Counted from the first letter of the stretch, positions 6,647 to 16,850 are shown. The stretch: DNA of 64,000 nt from Geminocystis sp. NIES-3709 (GCF_001548115.1 NZ_AP014821.1:1612001-1676000), one strand, 5' to 3'. The notes: generated by a model from the sequence alone, not told the origin. A program made the numbers and translations.

Positions 6647-9115
6647 ATGAGTATGTTACCCGATCGAGTTTTGAGGGCAATCGCTCCTTTATTACAGGAA
6701 ATCAGTTTTAACGCTGGTGAAATTATCGTTGTTTCTGATGAACAGATCGATCGATTATATATTTTACAAGAGGGACAAGTAGAAATTCAGGGAAAAACTG
6801 AAAACTATTGTTTACTAACAGGATCGATCGTCAATTTAAAAGAAATTTTATTACAACAACCGGCAAAAAATACCGTTAAAACTTTAACACAAGCAAAATT
6901 TTTGTATCTTGGCACCGACAAATTTAGGGATTTAATACAACAATATCCTGAAGTTAGTCAAATATTTTCGCAACAATTAGCCCAAGAAATAGATGAATTA
7001 TCATCTCAACTAATCTTTGAACAAGAAAGACAAAGTATTTTACGTCCTTATCTTATCACTAAAGCAAAACGAGGCATTATCGGCAAAAGTCGTTATGCAG
7101 TTAGACTGCGACAAGATGTGAAAAAAGCCACAGATGATCAAGGTTCAGTATTAATTTTTGGTGAGCCCGGATTGGAAAAAGATAATCTAGCGGCTTTGAT
7201 TCATTATAGTTCATCCACTCGACGAGAAGCGATCATCAAAGTTGATTGCGGTACATTACAAGCCAGTGGATCTGAATTATTTGGACGAGAAGGCGGAAAA
7301 CTTGGACTAATTGAGGCATTGGGAAAGGGTACTTTAATTTTGAATAATATTCAGGATTTGCCCTCAGAATTGTTAAATCCCGTTGTACAATTGTTGAAAA
7401 CTCAAACTTATATTTCTGTCAATCGATCGAGTACTCCTCCTGCTCAAAAAATTTGTCAAGCACGTTTAATTCTCATCAGCGAAAAAACCATTAGCCCGAT
7501 TAATAGCCTCGTTTCTCATCTCATTAAAGTTCCCCCTTTACGAGTTAGAAAAAGTGATTTAGCCGATCAAATTAATTATTATATAAGTATCATTTCTCGT
7601 AGAAAAAGAATCAATAAACCCCACATTACACCAGAAGCCTTAAGAAAATTACAAGGGTATGATTTTCCTAATAATTTACGAGAGTTACAAAATCTTACAG
7701 AACGGGCGATCGTGCAATTATCAGGAGAAAGTGAATTAACAGAAGAAATTATCTGGCCTTCTAAAAGCAAAAAACAACAATTTCGCCTTAACTTACTCAA
7801 TGCTTATCCTCGTTTACGGTACTTTCTTCGTAGTGCTTGGTGGCCCGATCGAATTAACTATGGTATTACTTTAACTGCTTTTCCTATTATCATCGCCATT
7901 TTATTTTTTGGTCCTCAAACCCGTGATCAAAACTTTGCGCTCAATCTATTTTGGGCGTGGTGGTGGCCTTTAATTCTCATCGGATTTCCTTTTGTGGGGA
8001 GGTTGTGGTGTTCTGTTTGTCCCTTTATGATTTATGGAGAAGTTACTCAAAAATTATCAGTTTGGTTATTTCCTAATCATCAACTAAAATCTTGGCCTCG
8101 AGAGACGGCCGAAAAATGGGGCGGATGGTTTTTATTTGGTCTTTTTACCTTAATTTTATTATGGGAAGAACTTTGGGAGTTACCTAATACTGCTTATCTT
8201 TCTGCTTGTTTGTTACTCCTCATTACTGCTGGTGCGATGATTTGTTCAGCTATCTTTGAAAGACGTTTTTGGTGTCGTTATCTTTGCCCTATCGGTGGGA
8301 TGAATGGAATGTTTGCTAAACTTTCTATGACAGAATTACGTGCTCAACAGGGTACTTGCTCGGCAGAATGTACTACCTATCAATGTTATAAAGGTGGCCC
8401 ACAAAAAGGAGAAGGATTAGAAACTAACGGTTGTCCTTTATATTCCCATCCTGCCCAATTACAAGATAATCGTGATTGTGTATTATGTATGACTTGTTTA
8501 AAAGCTTGTCCCCATCGTTCTGTTAAATTAAATCTTCGCCCTCCGGGTATCGAATTATGGACAACTCATCAACCACGTCTCTATGAAGTTGCCTTATTAT
8601 TTCTACTACTCGATACGGTATTTTTACACAAATTACCTGAAATTAATACTATTCTCAGCTTGGGGTTAGATTTAACTAATTTTTGGATACATTTAAGTTT
8701 TTCGATCGTAATCTTAAGTTTACCTGTGATTTTGCCTTTGATGGGTTACGGAATCATAAAATTAGCATTTTATTGGAATAAAAAGACTTTATGTCGCTCT
8801 TTTGTGGAATTAGCTTATGGCTATTTACCATTGGCTTTAATGGCTAATCTTGCCTATTATCTACCGTTAGGATTAGGAGAAGGTGGTCGTATTTTACCCC
8901 TAACTATGGCGACTTTTGGCTTAAATGGCGGCAATTTGCCCATATTTGTCGCTCATCCCGCAGTAATTACATTTTTACAAGGAGTTAGTTTAATTTTTGG
9001 CGTAATTTGTGCCATAATCCTTTCTCAAAAAATATCCCGTCAATCTTTTCGATCGTTTATACCACAACACTTATCAATAATTGGTTTAGGTATTCTCTTT
9101 TGGTGGATAGTATAA
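6647..9115 (+). CDS. cNMP-binding / sigma54-activator-like AAA+ / NapH-NosR-type membrane ferredoxin fusion
   Basis: 822 aa in three blocks. Residues 1-130 resemble a cyclic-nucleotide-binding domain. Residues 145-375 resemble the AAA+ core of sigma54 activators (DCGTLQASGSELFG; YDFPNNLRELQNLTERA), but the Walker A equivalent GEPGLEKDN is degenerate, the GAFTGA loop is missing after LFG, and there is no C-terminal DNA-binding helix. From about 400 on there are membrane segments with CSVCP (Cys455, 458), CRYLCP (543, 547) and a 4Fe-4S motif CVLCMTCLKACP (611-621), as in NapH, NosR and CcoG. Cyanobacteria lack sigma54, so the AAA+ part is probably a repurposed sensor or assembly domain controlling an electron-transfer module. 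Its partners are unknown. Confidence 0.8.
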   Translation: MSMLPDRVLRAIAPLLQEISFNAGEIIVVSDEQIDRLYILQEGQVEIQGKTENYCLLTGSIVNLKEILLQQPAKNTVKTLTQAKFLYLGTDKFRDLIQQYPEVSQIFSQQLAQEIDELSSQLIFEQERQSILRPYLITKAKRGIIGKSRYAVRLRQDVKKATDDQGSVLIFGEPGLEKDNLAALIHYSSSTRREAIIKVDCGTLQASGSELFGREGGKLGLIEALGKGTLILNNIQDLPSELLNPVVQLLKTQTYISVNRSSTPPAQKICQARLILISEKTISPINSLVSHLIKVPPLRVRKSDLADQINYYISIISRRKRINKPHITPEALRKLQGYDFPNNLRELQNLTERAIVQLSGESELTEEIIWPSKSKKQQFRLNLLNAYPRLRYFLRSAWWPDRINYGITLTAFPIIIAILFFGPQTRDQNFALNLFWAWWWPLILIGFPFVGRLWCSVCPFMIYGEVTQKLSVWLFPNHQLKSWPRETAEKWGGWFLFGLFTLILLWEELWELPNTAYLSACLLLLITAGAMICSAIFERRFWCRYLCPIGGMNGMFAKLSMTELRAQQGTCSAECTTYQCYKGGPQKGEGLETNGCPLYSHPAQLQDNRDCVLCMTCLKACPHRSVKLNLRPPGIELWTTHQPRLYEVALLFLLLDTVFLHKLPEINTILSLGLDLTNFWIHLSFSIVILSLPVILPLMGYGIIKLAFYWNKKTLCRSFVELAYGYLPLALMANLAYYLPLGLGEGGRILPLTMATFGLNGGNLPIFVAHPAVITFLQGVSLIFGVICAIILSQKISRQSFRSFIPQHLSIIGLGILFWWIV

Positions 9116-9140
9116 AACAATAACCCTATTTAGAGTTTAC

Positions 9141-9215
9141 TCAAAAAGTTTTTTGGTGGGGAGAAGGTGTTAAGTATTGGATGTTAGGTTAAATACTTAT
9201 AAATCAAGGTGTTTA
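9141..9215. repeat. Dispersed GGTATTAG-type intergenic repeat
   Basis: A diverged member of a repeat family seen at several places downstream of genes. It has the shared left part (CAAAAAGTTTTTTGGTGGGGAG), a degenerate GTTAAGTATTGGATGTTAGG middle, and GGTTAAATACTTATAAATCAAG. The copy at 54706 shares the same CTTATAAATCAAG tail. Confidence 0.55.
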
Positions 9216-9243
9216 GTCTAATTCTTAGCTTTATAAAGTAATT

Positions 9244-9387
9244 ATGGTAAAACAAAGAAAAAAATCAGATTTTCCCAGTAAAATATGCTCTGTTTGTGGA
9301 TTATCTTTTACATGGCGTAAAAAATGGTCAAAATGTTGGGATGAAGTCAAATACTGTTCAGAAAAATGTCGAAGAAATAAATCTTAA
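9244..9387 (+). CDS. DUF2256-type small zinc-finger-like protein
   Basis: 47 aa. Four cysteines are arranged CSVCG ... KYCSEKC, with FTWRKKW between them, the layout of the short DUF2256 proteins found in cyanobacteria and other bacteria. It probably binds zinc; its function is unknown. It lies in the 295-bp gap between the fusion gene and nadA and ends 23 nt before the nadA stop on the other strand. The reading frame and family fit are good although it is short. Confidence 0.78.
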   Translation: MVKQRKKSDFPSKICSVCGLSFTWRKKWSKCWDEVKYCSEKCRRNKS

Positions 9388-9410
9388 TTTTCCATTATTT
9401 CATCAACTTT

Positions 9411-10367
9411 TTAGGACATAGCTAACATTTTCTGAATCGGTTTTAAGGCTTTTACTCGAATATTTTCAGGAATATTAATCTCGGGAGTCCGATTTTTCAA
9501 CGCTAAATAAACTTTTTCGAGGGTATTCAATCTCATATAAGGGCATTCATTACAAGCACAGTTACTCTCAGGAGGTGCAGGAATAAATAACTTTTGGGGT
9601 GCATCTTTTTCCATTTGATGAATTATACCCGGTTCTGTGGCAATAATAAACTCTAAAGAATTACTTTGTAAGGCATATTTTAATAAAGCAGTAGTTGAAC
9701 CAATATAGTCTGCATGACGTAAAATAGCAGTTTCGCATTCTGGATGAGCTAAAATTTCTGCTTGAGGATGTTGGACTTTTAACTGAACAATTTTTTTCTC
9801 AGAAAAAGTCTCATGAACAATACAACTACCATCCCATAAAACCATATCTCGTCCAGTTTGTTCCATCACATAACGTCCTAAATTTTTGTCGGGGGCGAAA
9901 ATAATGGGTTGATTTTTCGGTATTTGTTGCACAATTTTAACAGCATTCGAGCTGGTGCAAATAATATCACTTAAGGCTTTGATTTCAGCACTACAATTAA
10001 TATAAGAAATAACAATATGATCGGGATATTGGGCTTTAAACTCGGCAAATTTATCGGCTGGACAACTATCTGCCAAAGAGCATCCCGCATTTAAGTCTGG
10101 TAATAATACTAATTTATCAGGATTGAGAATTTTGGCGGTTTCTGCCATAAAATGTACTCCTGCAAATAAAATTACATCAGCAGAAGTCGTTGCCGCTTGT
10201 TGTGACAATCCTAGTGAATCCCCGATATAATCTGCTATGTCTTGAATATCTCCTTCTTGGTAATAATGGGCTAAAATCACCGCATTTAGTTCTTTTTTCA
10301 TTTGCTCGATCGAGCTAAATAAATCTTGAGGAATGGATGAGGGAGCAATATTTGCAGTAAACACCAT
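9411..10367 (-). CDS. nadA: Quinolinate synthase A
   Basis: 318 aa. It condenses iminoaspartate with dihydroxyacetone phosphate to give quinolinate, the second step of de novo NAD synthesis. Visible hallmarks are [20 protein letters not shown] at the N-terminus and cysteines that could hold the 4Fe-4S cluster: Cys96 ([10 protein letters not shown]), Cys182 (WDGSCIVHE) and the C-terminal CNECPYM. The length is normal. It is transcribed alone and convergent with the gene on its left. No nadB or nadC is in the window. Confidence 0.95.
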   Translation of the reverse strand: MVFTANIAPSSIPQDLFSSIEQMKKELNAVILAHYYQEGDIQDIADYIGDSLGLSQQAATTSADVILFAGVHFMAETAKILNPDKLVLLPDLNAGCSLADSCPADKFAEFKAQYPDHIVISYINCSAEIKALSDIICTSSNAVKIVQQIPKNQPIIFAPDKNLGRYVMEQTGRDMVLWDGSCIVHETFSEKKIVQLKVQHPQAEILAHPECETAILRHADYIGSTTALLKYALQSNSLEFIIATEPGIIHQMEKDAPQKLFIPAPPESNCACNECPYMRLNTLEKVYLALKNRTPEINIPENIRVKALKPIQKMLAMS

Positions 10368-10515
10368 TAAAAGTTATCCTGTAAGAGTAAGTTATTATCT
10401 CTATTTTATCCTAGTTATAGTAAATTTTACCATAAATCACAAAAGATTAGTGATTGTAACTTGAATTTTATCTATAGAATAATGTTTAGTTAAAAACACC
10501 GATCGAGCTAATTAA

Positions 10516-10977
10516 ATGATGAATATCGAAACGGCTAAACAAAAGGTATTTGCCCTATTATTAATGAGATTTAAACTCTCCACCATAGATTCTTTTGAAA
10601 TTACCAAAGATTGGCTTAAAAATCATCCTGACAATGATTGGAATACTTTAGAGTCTTGTTTAAAAAATAATTTGATGCGATTAGAGAATAATAAGTTAGT
10701 AGAAATATATGACCAACGCATCATCACATTAGTCAATGATTTGCGAGGAAAAGAAGGTTTAGAAATAAAAGATAGAAAGTATCGTTTAACCACTTATCAT
10801 AAGTGTTTTGTCGGTTCAGAAGCGATCGAATGGATGGAAAAACGGTATATTTTGTCAAAATCAGAGGCAATTAGATTAGGACAAGAATTAATTGACTTAA
10901 AAATTATTCATCATGTTACGGATGATCATGAGTTTAAAAATGGATTTTTTTTCTACCGTTTTTATCTTGATGAATAA
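10516..10977 (+). CDS. DEP-domain protein
   Basis: 153 aa. Residues 1-65 are helical (DWLKNHPDNDWNTLESCLKNN) with no family I recognise. Residues 70-153 match a DEP domain: LTTYHKCFVGSEAIEWM ... LGQELIDLKIIHHVTDDHEFKNG, then the YRF end. DEP domains are small helical modules that bind membranes or proteins in signalling. A start one codon later (ATG 10519) is possible. A CGATCG lies just before the gene. Role unknown. Confidence 0.75.
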   Translation: MMNIETAKQKVFALLLMRFKLSTIDSFEITKDWLKNHPDNDWNTLESCLKNNLMRLENNKLVEIYDQRIITLVNDLRGKEGLEIKDRKYRLTTYHKCFVGSEAIEWMEKRYILSKSEAIRLGQELIDLKIIHHVTDDHEFKNGFFFYRFYLDE

Positions 10978-11090
10978 TCGATCGACAAGTCCTAAAATTC
11001 TTCTGATGAAAATAAAAAAGAGGAAATAATAGAAAATGGGGAAAAGTGAAAGAAACTGAGAACTTCAAAATTCCCCACTAACATTGAGTT

Positions 11091-12344
11091 TTATTTTTTC
11101 GGCAATAAAGCGATGGGATTAATCGCACCTTCCCCTCTAGGATGAATTTCAAAATGCAAATGAGGGCCGGTACTAAAACCAGTGCTACCCATATTAGCTA
11201 TTTGTTGTCCTTGTTGAACAAATTGTCCTCGACGTACATGGATTTTGCTATTATGAGCATAAAGGGTGACTGTACCATCAAAATGACGAATTTTAACTAA
11301 GTTACCAAAACCACCAGAGTTCCATCCGGCAGTGATAACTTCTCCATCGGAAGCCGCTAAAATAGGAGTGCCTACTGGAGCCGCAATATCTATACCTTTG
11401 TGCATTCTGCCCCAACGCCAACCATAACCGGAAGTAAATACTCCCTTAGCAGGCCAAATATAGCCGTTAAATGGACGATCGCCTTCTGGAAGATAAGGTT
11501 CAGGAGAATTTATCTGAGGTAAATCCGGTGAAACCATTTGCCCTGCGGAAGGAGTGATCATCGGATTGTAATACTCTACTTGAATAGGGATCACACTAAC
11601 TAAATCTTGATCTGTTGAATTTTCAGTATTTTCTAGTTGGGAAGGATTAATGATTCTGTTGTTACTAGGTTGAAAATTACGATCGACTACATTAGACGTG
11701 TTACTAATCAAGGTAGGTTGTTCTACATTCTTGATGGAGATGTTGGTTTCAGTCTGTTGTCTTGCAAACCCCTCATTAGTGGGTACAACAACAGGTATAT
11801 TTATTGGATTATTAACGACAACAGAATTATTAACAGTCGTAGGAGGTTCATTTTCCACCTGAATAGGTATAGAGATGGATTGACTATTACTAGAAGGCTG
11901 ATAAGGTAATTCTACTGCAATGGGTAAGGAAGTAGATTGAGAGGAAGAGTTTGTAAAATTTTGAGCAATCAAATTTGGAGACTCTAACCTATTAACCACT
12001 AAATTATCAGTTTTAATATTGCCTAAAGAAGGATTAGCTTTAGCTTGATTAGCAATATTTGTTACCCTTTCATTTTTGGCGATCGTGTAGCTATTCTGCT
12101 CAATATTATCAACCATAGAAATAGAAGTCGAAGGACTCAATTCAGAATTGATAGTCTGAGAGTTTTCTACTAAGATAGACACTTCTTCTGCCTTACTTAC
12201 TAATAAAGTTGGGCGAGAAAGATCTAAATTTTCTGTTGCGGTGGCAGTGGTAGCCGCTTTGGCTAAACTAGGATTGATGATCAACCCTAAACCAAGCACT
12301 AGAACTGTTTGAGGCAATTTTTGCGATACTAATTTTAAATTCAT
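11091..12344 (-). CDS. Secreted M23 (LytM) peptidase
   Basis: About 417 aa from the ATG at 12342-12344, which gives a signal peptide (LVLGLGLIINPSLAKA); an ATG nine codons upstream is less likely. Residues 40-300 are low complexity, rich in Asn, Ser, Thr and Pro. The C-terminal domain is a lysostaphin-type M23 domain with the zinc ligands in HKGID and HLHFEIH, plus GYGWRWGRMHKGID. Such proteins cut peptide crosslinks in murein or activate amidases in the periplasm. A single gene, convergent with the DEP gene. Confidence 0.9.
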   Translation of the reverse strand: MNLKLVSQKLPQTVLVLGLGLIINPSLAKAATTATATENLDLSRPTLLVSKAEEVSILVENSQTINSELSPSTSISMVDNIEQNSYTIAKNERVTNIANQAKANPSLGNIKTDNLVVNRLESPNLIAQNFTNSSSQSTSLPIAVELPYQPSSNSQSISIPIQVENEPPTTVNNSVVVNNPINIPVVVPTNEGFARQQTETNISIKNVEQPTLISNTSNVVDRNFQPSNNRIINPSQLENTENSTDQDLVSVIPIQVEYYNPMITPSAGQMVSPDLPQINSPEPYLPEGDRPFNGYIWPAKGVFTSGYGWRWGRMHKGIDIAAPVGTPILAASDGEVITAGWNSGGFGNLVKIRHFDGTVTLYAHNSKIHVRRGQFVQQGQQIANMGSTGFSTGPHLHFEIHPRGEGAINPIALLPKK

Positions 12345-12660
12345 GGATACAATTTCCTTTTTACTCGTCACACTCTTAAAATTGGACGGTAAACTATCGA
12401 ACTAAACGATAATCTACTATTCTGAACATTAATTGAATGATAGTTATTTTTAGACTAAATTTTAGCTCAATATATCAATAAATGTCACTAAATTTTTGAT
12501 AAAATGATATAAATTTCTTATAGGTTTATTTATGATTATTTTTATTCAACTTTAATAACCTATTGATTTTCTATATAAAGAGTAATACTTCTCTTTTATG
12601 AAGACGATTTAGAGAGAATTAAACCTCAAAATATATAATTTTTACTTATACTGTGTTTAA
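12345..12660. other. AT-rich intergenic stretch
   Basis: 315 bp between the M23 peptidase start and the end of the PAP/fibrillin gene, both on the minus strand. It must hold the peptidase promoter. I see no other gene, repeat or clear terminator. Confidence 0.4.
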
Positions 12661-13311
12661 TTAGTCATTAACCATTGACTTTTGTTTTGATAGTATAAAT
12701 AAACTACCATCTCCTCCTCTACCAATGCGTAAAGATTCATCAATATAAGTTACTTTTAAACTTGGAATTCTTCCTTGAGGATTTCTAGCATTAAATACTT
12801 TTATGGGATCGAATATAGATGTTTTAATACCTAAAATTTTCTTAATAGAAATATATCTTTTTTCAAAATTGACATTAATTATATCATTTGGTAAAACTTC
12901 GTTTTCTGCAATTTTAGGGCTAAAAGTAGCTGTTACTTTCACATATCCACTAATTAATCCTGTAGAATCTTTCACAAAAGCGATATTAAAAAAAGAGGCT
13001 TTTTGAGTGTCAATTATTTGATAAACTTGTTTTAATTTAAAGCCAAAAGGTAATTGATTTAAAGAGCGAATTTCCCTAGCCGTGGAATAGTGTAGTTGCC
13101 AAATTCCATCTAAGAGATTAACCCCATAAAGTAATAGTTTTGGGAAAGGATTATAGGTTTCTAAATTATTAGTTATTTTTTCAACATAATCACTTTCTGA
13201 AGGAGATAACATTAAATCTGTGATGGGATATTGAGGATTGATATTTCTCTTGTGGGCTAGAGTTTTTATTTCTGATAATAATGCTTCTTTAAGAATGAGA
13301 CGACTTTTCAA
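12661..13311 (-). CDS. PAP/fibrillin-family lipid-associated protein
   Basis: 216 aa. The LLDGIWQLHYSTAREI block and the C-terminal TYIDESLRIGRGGDGSLFIL are the conserved elements of the plastid lipid-associated protein/fibrillin family. In plants these lipocalin-like proteins coat plastoglobules and thylakoids and affect carotenoid storage and light-stress tolerance. Cyanobacterial members are thought to act at thylakoids. It has no signal peptide. A single gene with a long upstream gap. Confidence 0.85.
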   Translation of the reverse strand: MKSRLILKEALLSEIKTLAHKRNINPQYPITDLMLSPSESDYVEKITNNLETYNPFPKLLLYGVNLLDGIWQLHYSTAREIRSLNQLPFGFKLKQVYQIIDTQKASFFNIAFVKDSTGLISGYVKVTATFSPKIAENEVLPNDIINVNFEKRYISIKKILGIKTSIFDPIKVFNARNPQGRIPSLKVTYIDESLRIGRGGDGSLFILSKQKSMVND

Positions 13312-14227
13312 AATTTTACGTTACCTTATATATTTAGTTTTTTGTAATGATATGATAACTTAGATGTGTCTCAGCTTACCATTTTCGTCTATTGCACTAA
13401 ATATTTATACTCAGCAAAGGGATTAATTTAATCTTGATGAAGGTTGAGAATGGGGAATCGTCTTTATAGCACTAATCATTGCCTATACAATTACAACATC
13501 AATCACTCAATACTTATCAATTATTTTTTTTCTAAACGAATTACCTTTCGACACTAAGTTAAATTGAAAATTTTTATTTCAAATGTTAAACAAGTATTAA
13601 GGTTTATCTTTTTTGTCAATTATTTATTAATTTAAAAAAATAAAGATCTATAATAAGAACAGAAGCAAGATTGTTAAAATAACTTAACTAATCTGAATTA
13701 AGATCGAGTTTCAAAAAAGAGATCACTTAAACAATTCTTCTATAATAACAAAGTTTATTTCTAACATGATGTGATGTGAATAAATCCTTTAAATAATAAC
13801 TAATTAATAAAACAAAAACAATATAATTTTTACACTTTAATAAAACTTTATCTGTCGTTGTTTTAATCATAATTTTATTGATTTAGTTAATAGACATCTA
13901 GGATTATTCCCAAGAATAGGGTTAAAACAGTTATTCTATCACTGTTAAATAAAGATGTCTAATATAAAAGCTGAAAATATTTTTGTCAGTAATATATATT
14001 CTTGACTGTTAGAAAAATCATGTTCATTAATTAATGATAAACACCAATAATTTTATTTATAAATTTAAAATTTATTGCGAAGAATCAGCAATGATTTTGT
14101 AGTGATAATAGAAAATAGTGATAGGAATATAAATAAATATATTCTAAAAGTTTAGATACTTTTTAAAATCATAATTTTTAAATACTTGTAAGTAAAAAAT
14201 CTTTAAAAAATATTACTTTTTAAAATC
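13312..14227. other. 900-bp AT-rich intergenic region
   Basis: No convincing gene in either strand. The promoter of the PAP/fibrillin gene lies at the left end and that of the small secreted protein at the right. The one ordered structure is a possible three-way-junction element at 13891-13961 (separate entry). The rest is very AT-rich without tandem repeats that I can see. Confidence 0.4.
13891..13961. other. Possible structured RNA or DNA element (three-way junction)
   Basis: An outer 9-bp perfect inverted repeat, TAGACATCT (13891-13899) and AGATGTCTA (13953-13961), encloses two hairpins: TATTC/GAATA with loop CCAA (13905-13918), and AACAGT/ACTGTT with a 9-nt loop (13926-13946). The layout is a compact three-way junction in an otherwise unstructured gap. 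No known RNA family is recognised. Confidence 0.35.
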
Positions 14228-14617
14228 ATGAAAATAATTAAATCTGTTTTTGTTTTGAGTTCTATTCTGGTAATAGGTCAAGCGATACCTGTTAATGCAC
14301 AGTCGATAAACAATTGTTTTACTCAAGCTAAAGATAGTAATAATCCAATGGAAGAACTTACTGCTTTAGGCCGAGCTGTACATTTAGCTCGTCAGACTGG
14401 AGAAGCAACGAATGGGGGATTGACACAATATCGAGCTGAAGCATCGATGTTCGGTTCAATAGATCAAGTGAATTGCGTAGTTAGTGATAATAACACATGG
14501 ACTTTTACTTTTAAAGGTTCTACTCCGTATTCCAATATTCCTACCCTTGAAACAGCTATCCGGGTTAATCATCAAACTTGGGAAACCTTTGTGGATAGTA
14601 ATACTCGTATTTATTAA
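14228..14617 (+). CDS. Small secreted protein of unknown function
   Basis: 129 aa with a clear signal peptide (MKIIKSVFVLSSILVIG, cleavage near VNAQS). The mature part has two cysteines (NNCFTQA and VNCVVS), which may form a disulfide. The text LGRAVHLARQTGEATNGG and the WTFTFKG end do not match a family I know. A 900-bp gap precedes it. Probably periplasmic or extracellular. Confidence 0.65.
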   Translation: MKIIKSVFVLSSILVIGQAIPVNAQSINNCFTQAKDSNNPMEELTALGRAVHLARQTGEATNGGLTQYRAEASMFGSIDQVNCVVSDNNTWTFTFKGSTPYSNIPTLETAIRVNHQTWETFVDSNTRIY

Positions 14618-14716
14618 AAATTTAGAATATCAGTAGATGGAAAAATTGATAAGTAGGAGTCGGAATCAAGCTTAGAACTTTAATTAGAGAACGATCTGAT
14701 CTTAGTTCTTTTTGAT

Positions 14717-15814
14717 TTATCTTGGGATGTCTAATGGTTCTAATTTATTGAGAGAATAGGATTCTTTCGGTTTTAGATAGAGATTTTCTAAGACAACTCC
14801 GGCACCTGCAACCCAAGGGGGTGCAATTAAAGCTCCAAGAATGCCTAATACTTGCACTCCTCCTAATACAGCTAATAATTGATATAGAGGTTGTACTTTA
14901 ACACTAGAACCTACTAATAAGGGATCTAATACATAAGTTTCTATGTTTTGAATGATCACAAATAGTAATAATACCCACCAAAACGTCCATCCACTTTGTG
15001 CAATCGCCACAATTAGAGCGGGAATGGAACCTAAAACGGGGCCAAAAAATGGTATTAAGTTAGTAAAACCGGCAATTACGCCTAAACCCAAAGCAAATTC
15101 TGTAATACCAATAAATTTTAAGCCGATGGTGATGGCTATTCCCAAAATTAGGGATACTAAAATTCTACCTTGAATATATTTTCCCATACGATCGCTAACT
15201 AGGGGAAACTGATTTTCTAGGCGAATATCCCAGGGGGTAGGGAATAAACTAACAAAATCCTTGATTAATTTATTTGAACCTGCCAACATATATCCAGAAA
15301 AGATGATAGAAAGAATAACATTTAAAGCACCCCCAACAATACCTTTTGTTAGTCCTAGAGAACTAACAATCAATTTTTGACTCCATTTTACACCCCATGC
15401 GGTTAAACCCTGTAAATCTAACCATTGATCAATTAAGTTTAAGGCTTTTGGCTCAGTAATACCAAAACGAATGATCAAAGATTGAGTTAAGGTGGTGATT
15501 ATGTCTAAATAGGTTGGTAATTTTTGTAATAATCGCTGAATTTGAGTTATTACTGTCGGCCCGATAATTAAACCTGCCACGGTAATCAGTAAAATAATTA
15601 GTAAATAGGCTAAAATTACTCCCAACCATCGAGGAATCCTAATTTTTTCGCCGTAATCAACAATCGGAGCTAAAGTTGCGGCTAAGACGGCAGAAATCAT
15701 TAAAATGACTAATAACCCTCTTAGTTGCCATAACAAAATAATTGATAATACCGTTACAGTAACCACAGCAATACTACTGATAGAAATAGAAGTCGATCGA
15801 GTTAATTTGTTCAT
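14717..15814 (-). CDS. AI-2E family transporter (PerM-like)
   Basis: 365 aa with about eight membrane segments. The FTNLIPFFGPVLGSIPALI block and the YVLDPLLVGSSVKVQPLYQLLAVLGG block define the AI-2E/PerM family. Members export small molecules, including autoinducer-2 in E. coli and sodium in some species; the substrate here is unknown. A single gene on the minus strand, followed 190 bp to the right by the TerC gene in the same direction. Confidence 0.9.
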   Translation of the reverse strand: MNKLTRSTSISISSIAVVTVTVLSIILLWQLRGLLVILMISAVLAATLAPIVDYGEKIRIPRWLGVILAYLLIILLITVAGLIIGPTVITQIQRLLQKLPTYLDIITTLTQSLIIRFGITEPKALNLIDQWLDLQGLTAWGVKWSQKLIVSSLGLTKGIVGGALNVILSIIFSGYMLAGSNKLIKDFVSLFPTPWDIRLENQFPLVSDRMGKYIQGRILVSLILGIAITIGLKFIGITEFALGLGVIAGFTNLIPFFGPVLGSIPALIVAIAQSGWTFWWVLLLFVIIQNIETYVLDPLLVGSSVKVQPLYQLLAVLGGVQVLGILGALIAPPWVAGAGVVLENLYLKPKESYSLNKLEPLDIPR

Positions 15815-16005
15815 GTATTTTTACTATTTCACTTAAATCAGACCAAGAAAAATCCCTAATCTTCCAGTGGTGAACTACATAAATAAAACGGATGTTTTAA
15901 ATTCTCGTAACCACTTAAAACTAAGGGTTTTTAATTCTAAATTTTACATTATCAACTCTTGTTTTCTGCCTGTGACTTTAGATTGATACGATCGAAATAT
16001 ATAAT

Positions 16006-16698
16006 TTAAGGATTCTGTTGAACTTCATTTTTTTTAGAAAATCCCCATACAAACATTCCAATAATAACGCTAATCATAAGCCATTCTGGAGGTACAATGT
16101 TGGGATAAATTACTTTAACAATTAATCTTAAACCCACTAAACCAACGGTAATAAATCCTGCATCTTGTAAATGAGTAAATTCTTCAATCCAACGAATAAA
16201 TAATTGTGCCAGAAAACGTAAAGCAATTACGCCGATCGTACCACCTGCAATGATTAACCAGATTTCATCAGCAACGGCAATGGCGGTAGTGACACTATCT
16301 AAGGAAAAAGCCAAATCAGTAAAAGCAATCATCGGAATAGCTTGCCATAAGTTTTTAAAATTAAGTTTAGATGCACCTTCTTCTTGTTCATCATTATTAC
16401 TAGAAAAATACTGATAAGTTAACCATAATAAATACAAGCCTCCCAGTAAAGAAAATTGCCAATATTTAATGACCCAAGTCGCCGTCACGATTAATAATAT
16501 TCTTAGGACATAAGCCATTAATAATCCAATATTTAAAGCGTAATTTTGTTGTTTTTCGTCTTTTAATCCTTGGGCAATAGAGGCTAAAGCGATAGCGTTG
16601 TCGGCGGATAAAACAGCTTCTAAAGCTACCAAAATGATCAAGATAAAGGCAGTTTCAATACCAAAATCAATAGAAGGGTGTAAAATTTGGTCAAGCAT
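16006..16698 (-). CDS. TerC-family membrane protein
   Basis: 230 aa with seven membrane segments and the TerC hallmarks: LEAVLSADNAIALASIA at residues 27-43 and FTDLAFSLDSVTTAIAVA in the middle, both with membrane acidic residues. TerC proteins are implicated in metal (manganese) export or metalation of exported proteins, and in thylakoid insertion in plants. A single gene divergent from the YqgF-like gene. Confidence 0.88.
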   Translation of the reverse strand: MLDQILHPSIDFGIETAFILIILVALEAVLSADNAIALASIAQGLKDEKQQNYALNIGLLMAYVLRILLIVTATWVIKYWQFSLLGGLYLLWLTYQYFSSNNDEQEEGASKLNFKNLWQAIPMIAFTDLAFSLDSVTTAIAVADEIWLIIAGGTIGVIALRFLAQLFIRWIEEFTHLQDAGFITVGLVGLRLIVKVIYPNIVPPEWLMISVIIGMFVWGFSKKNEVQQNP

Positions 16699-16850
16699 TA
16701 AGATTTTGTACCTTGTTCAATATATGTTACTATGCGTTTAATTATGGGGTCGAGCTAATAATCTTTTTCCTTGATGGAGGGTGCTAATTTTTTTGCCTCT
16801 TTCCCCACTCTTTTTCTATTTTATTATTTAAAGTACTTTTTAGTATAGTT

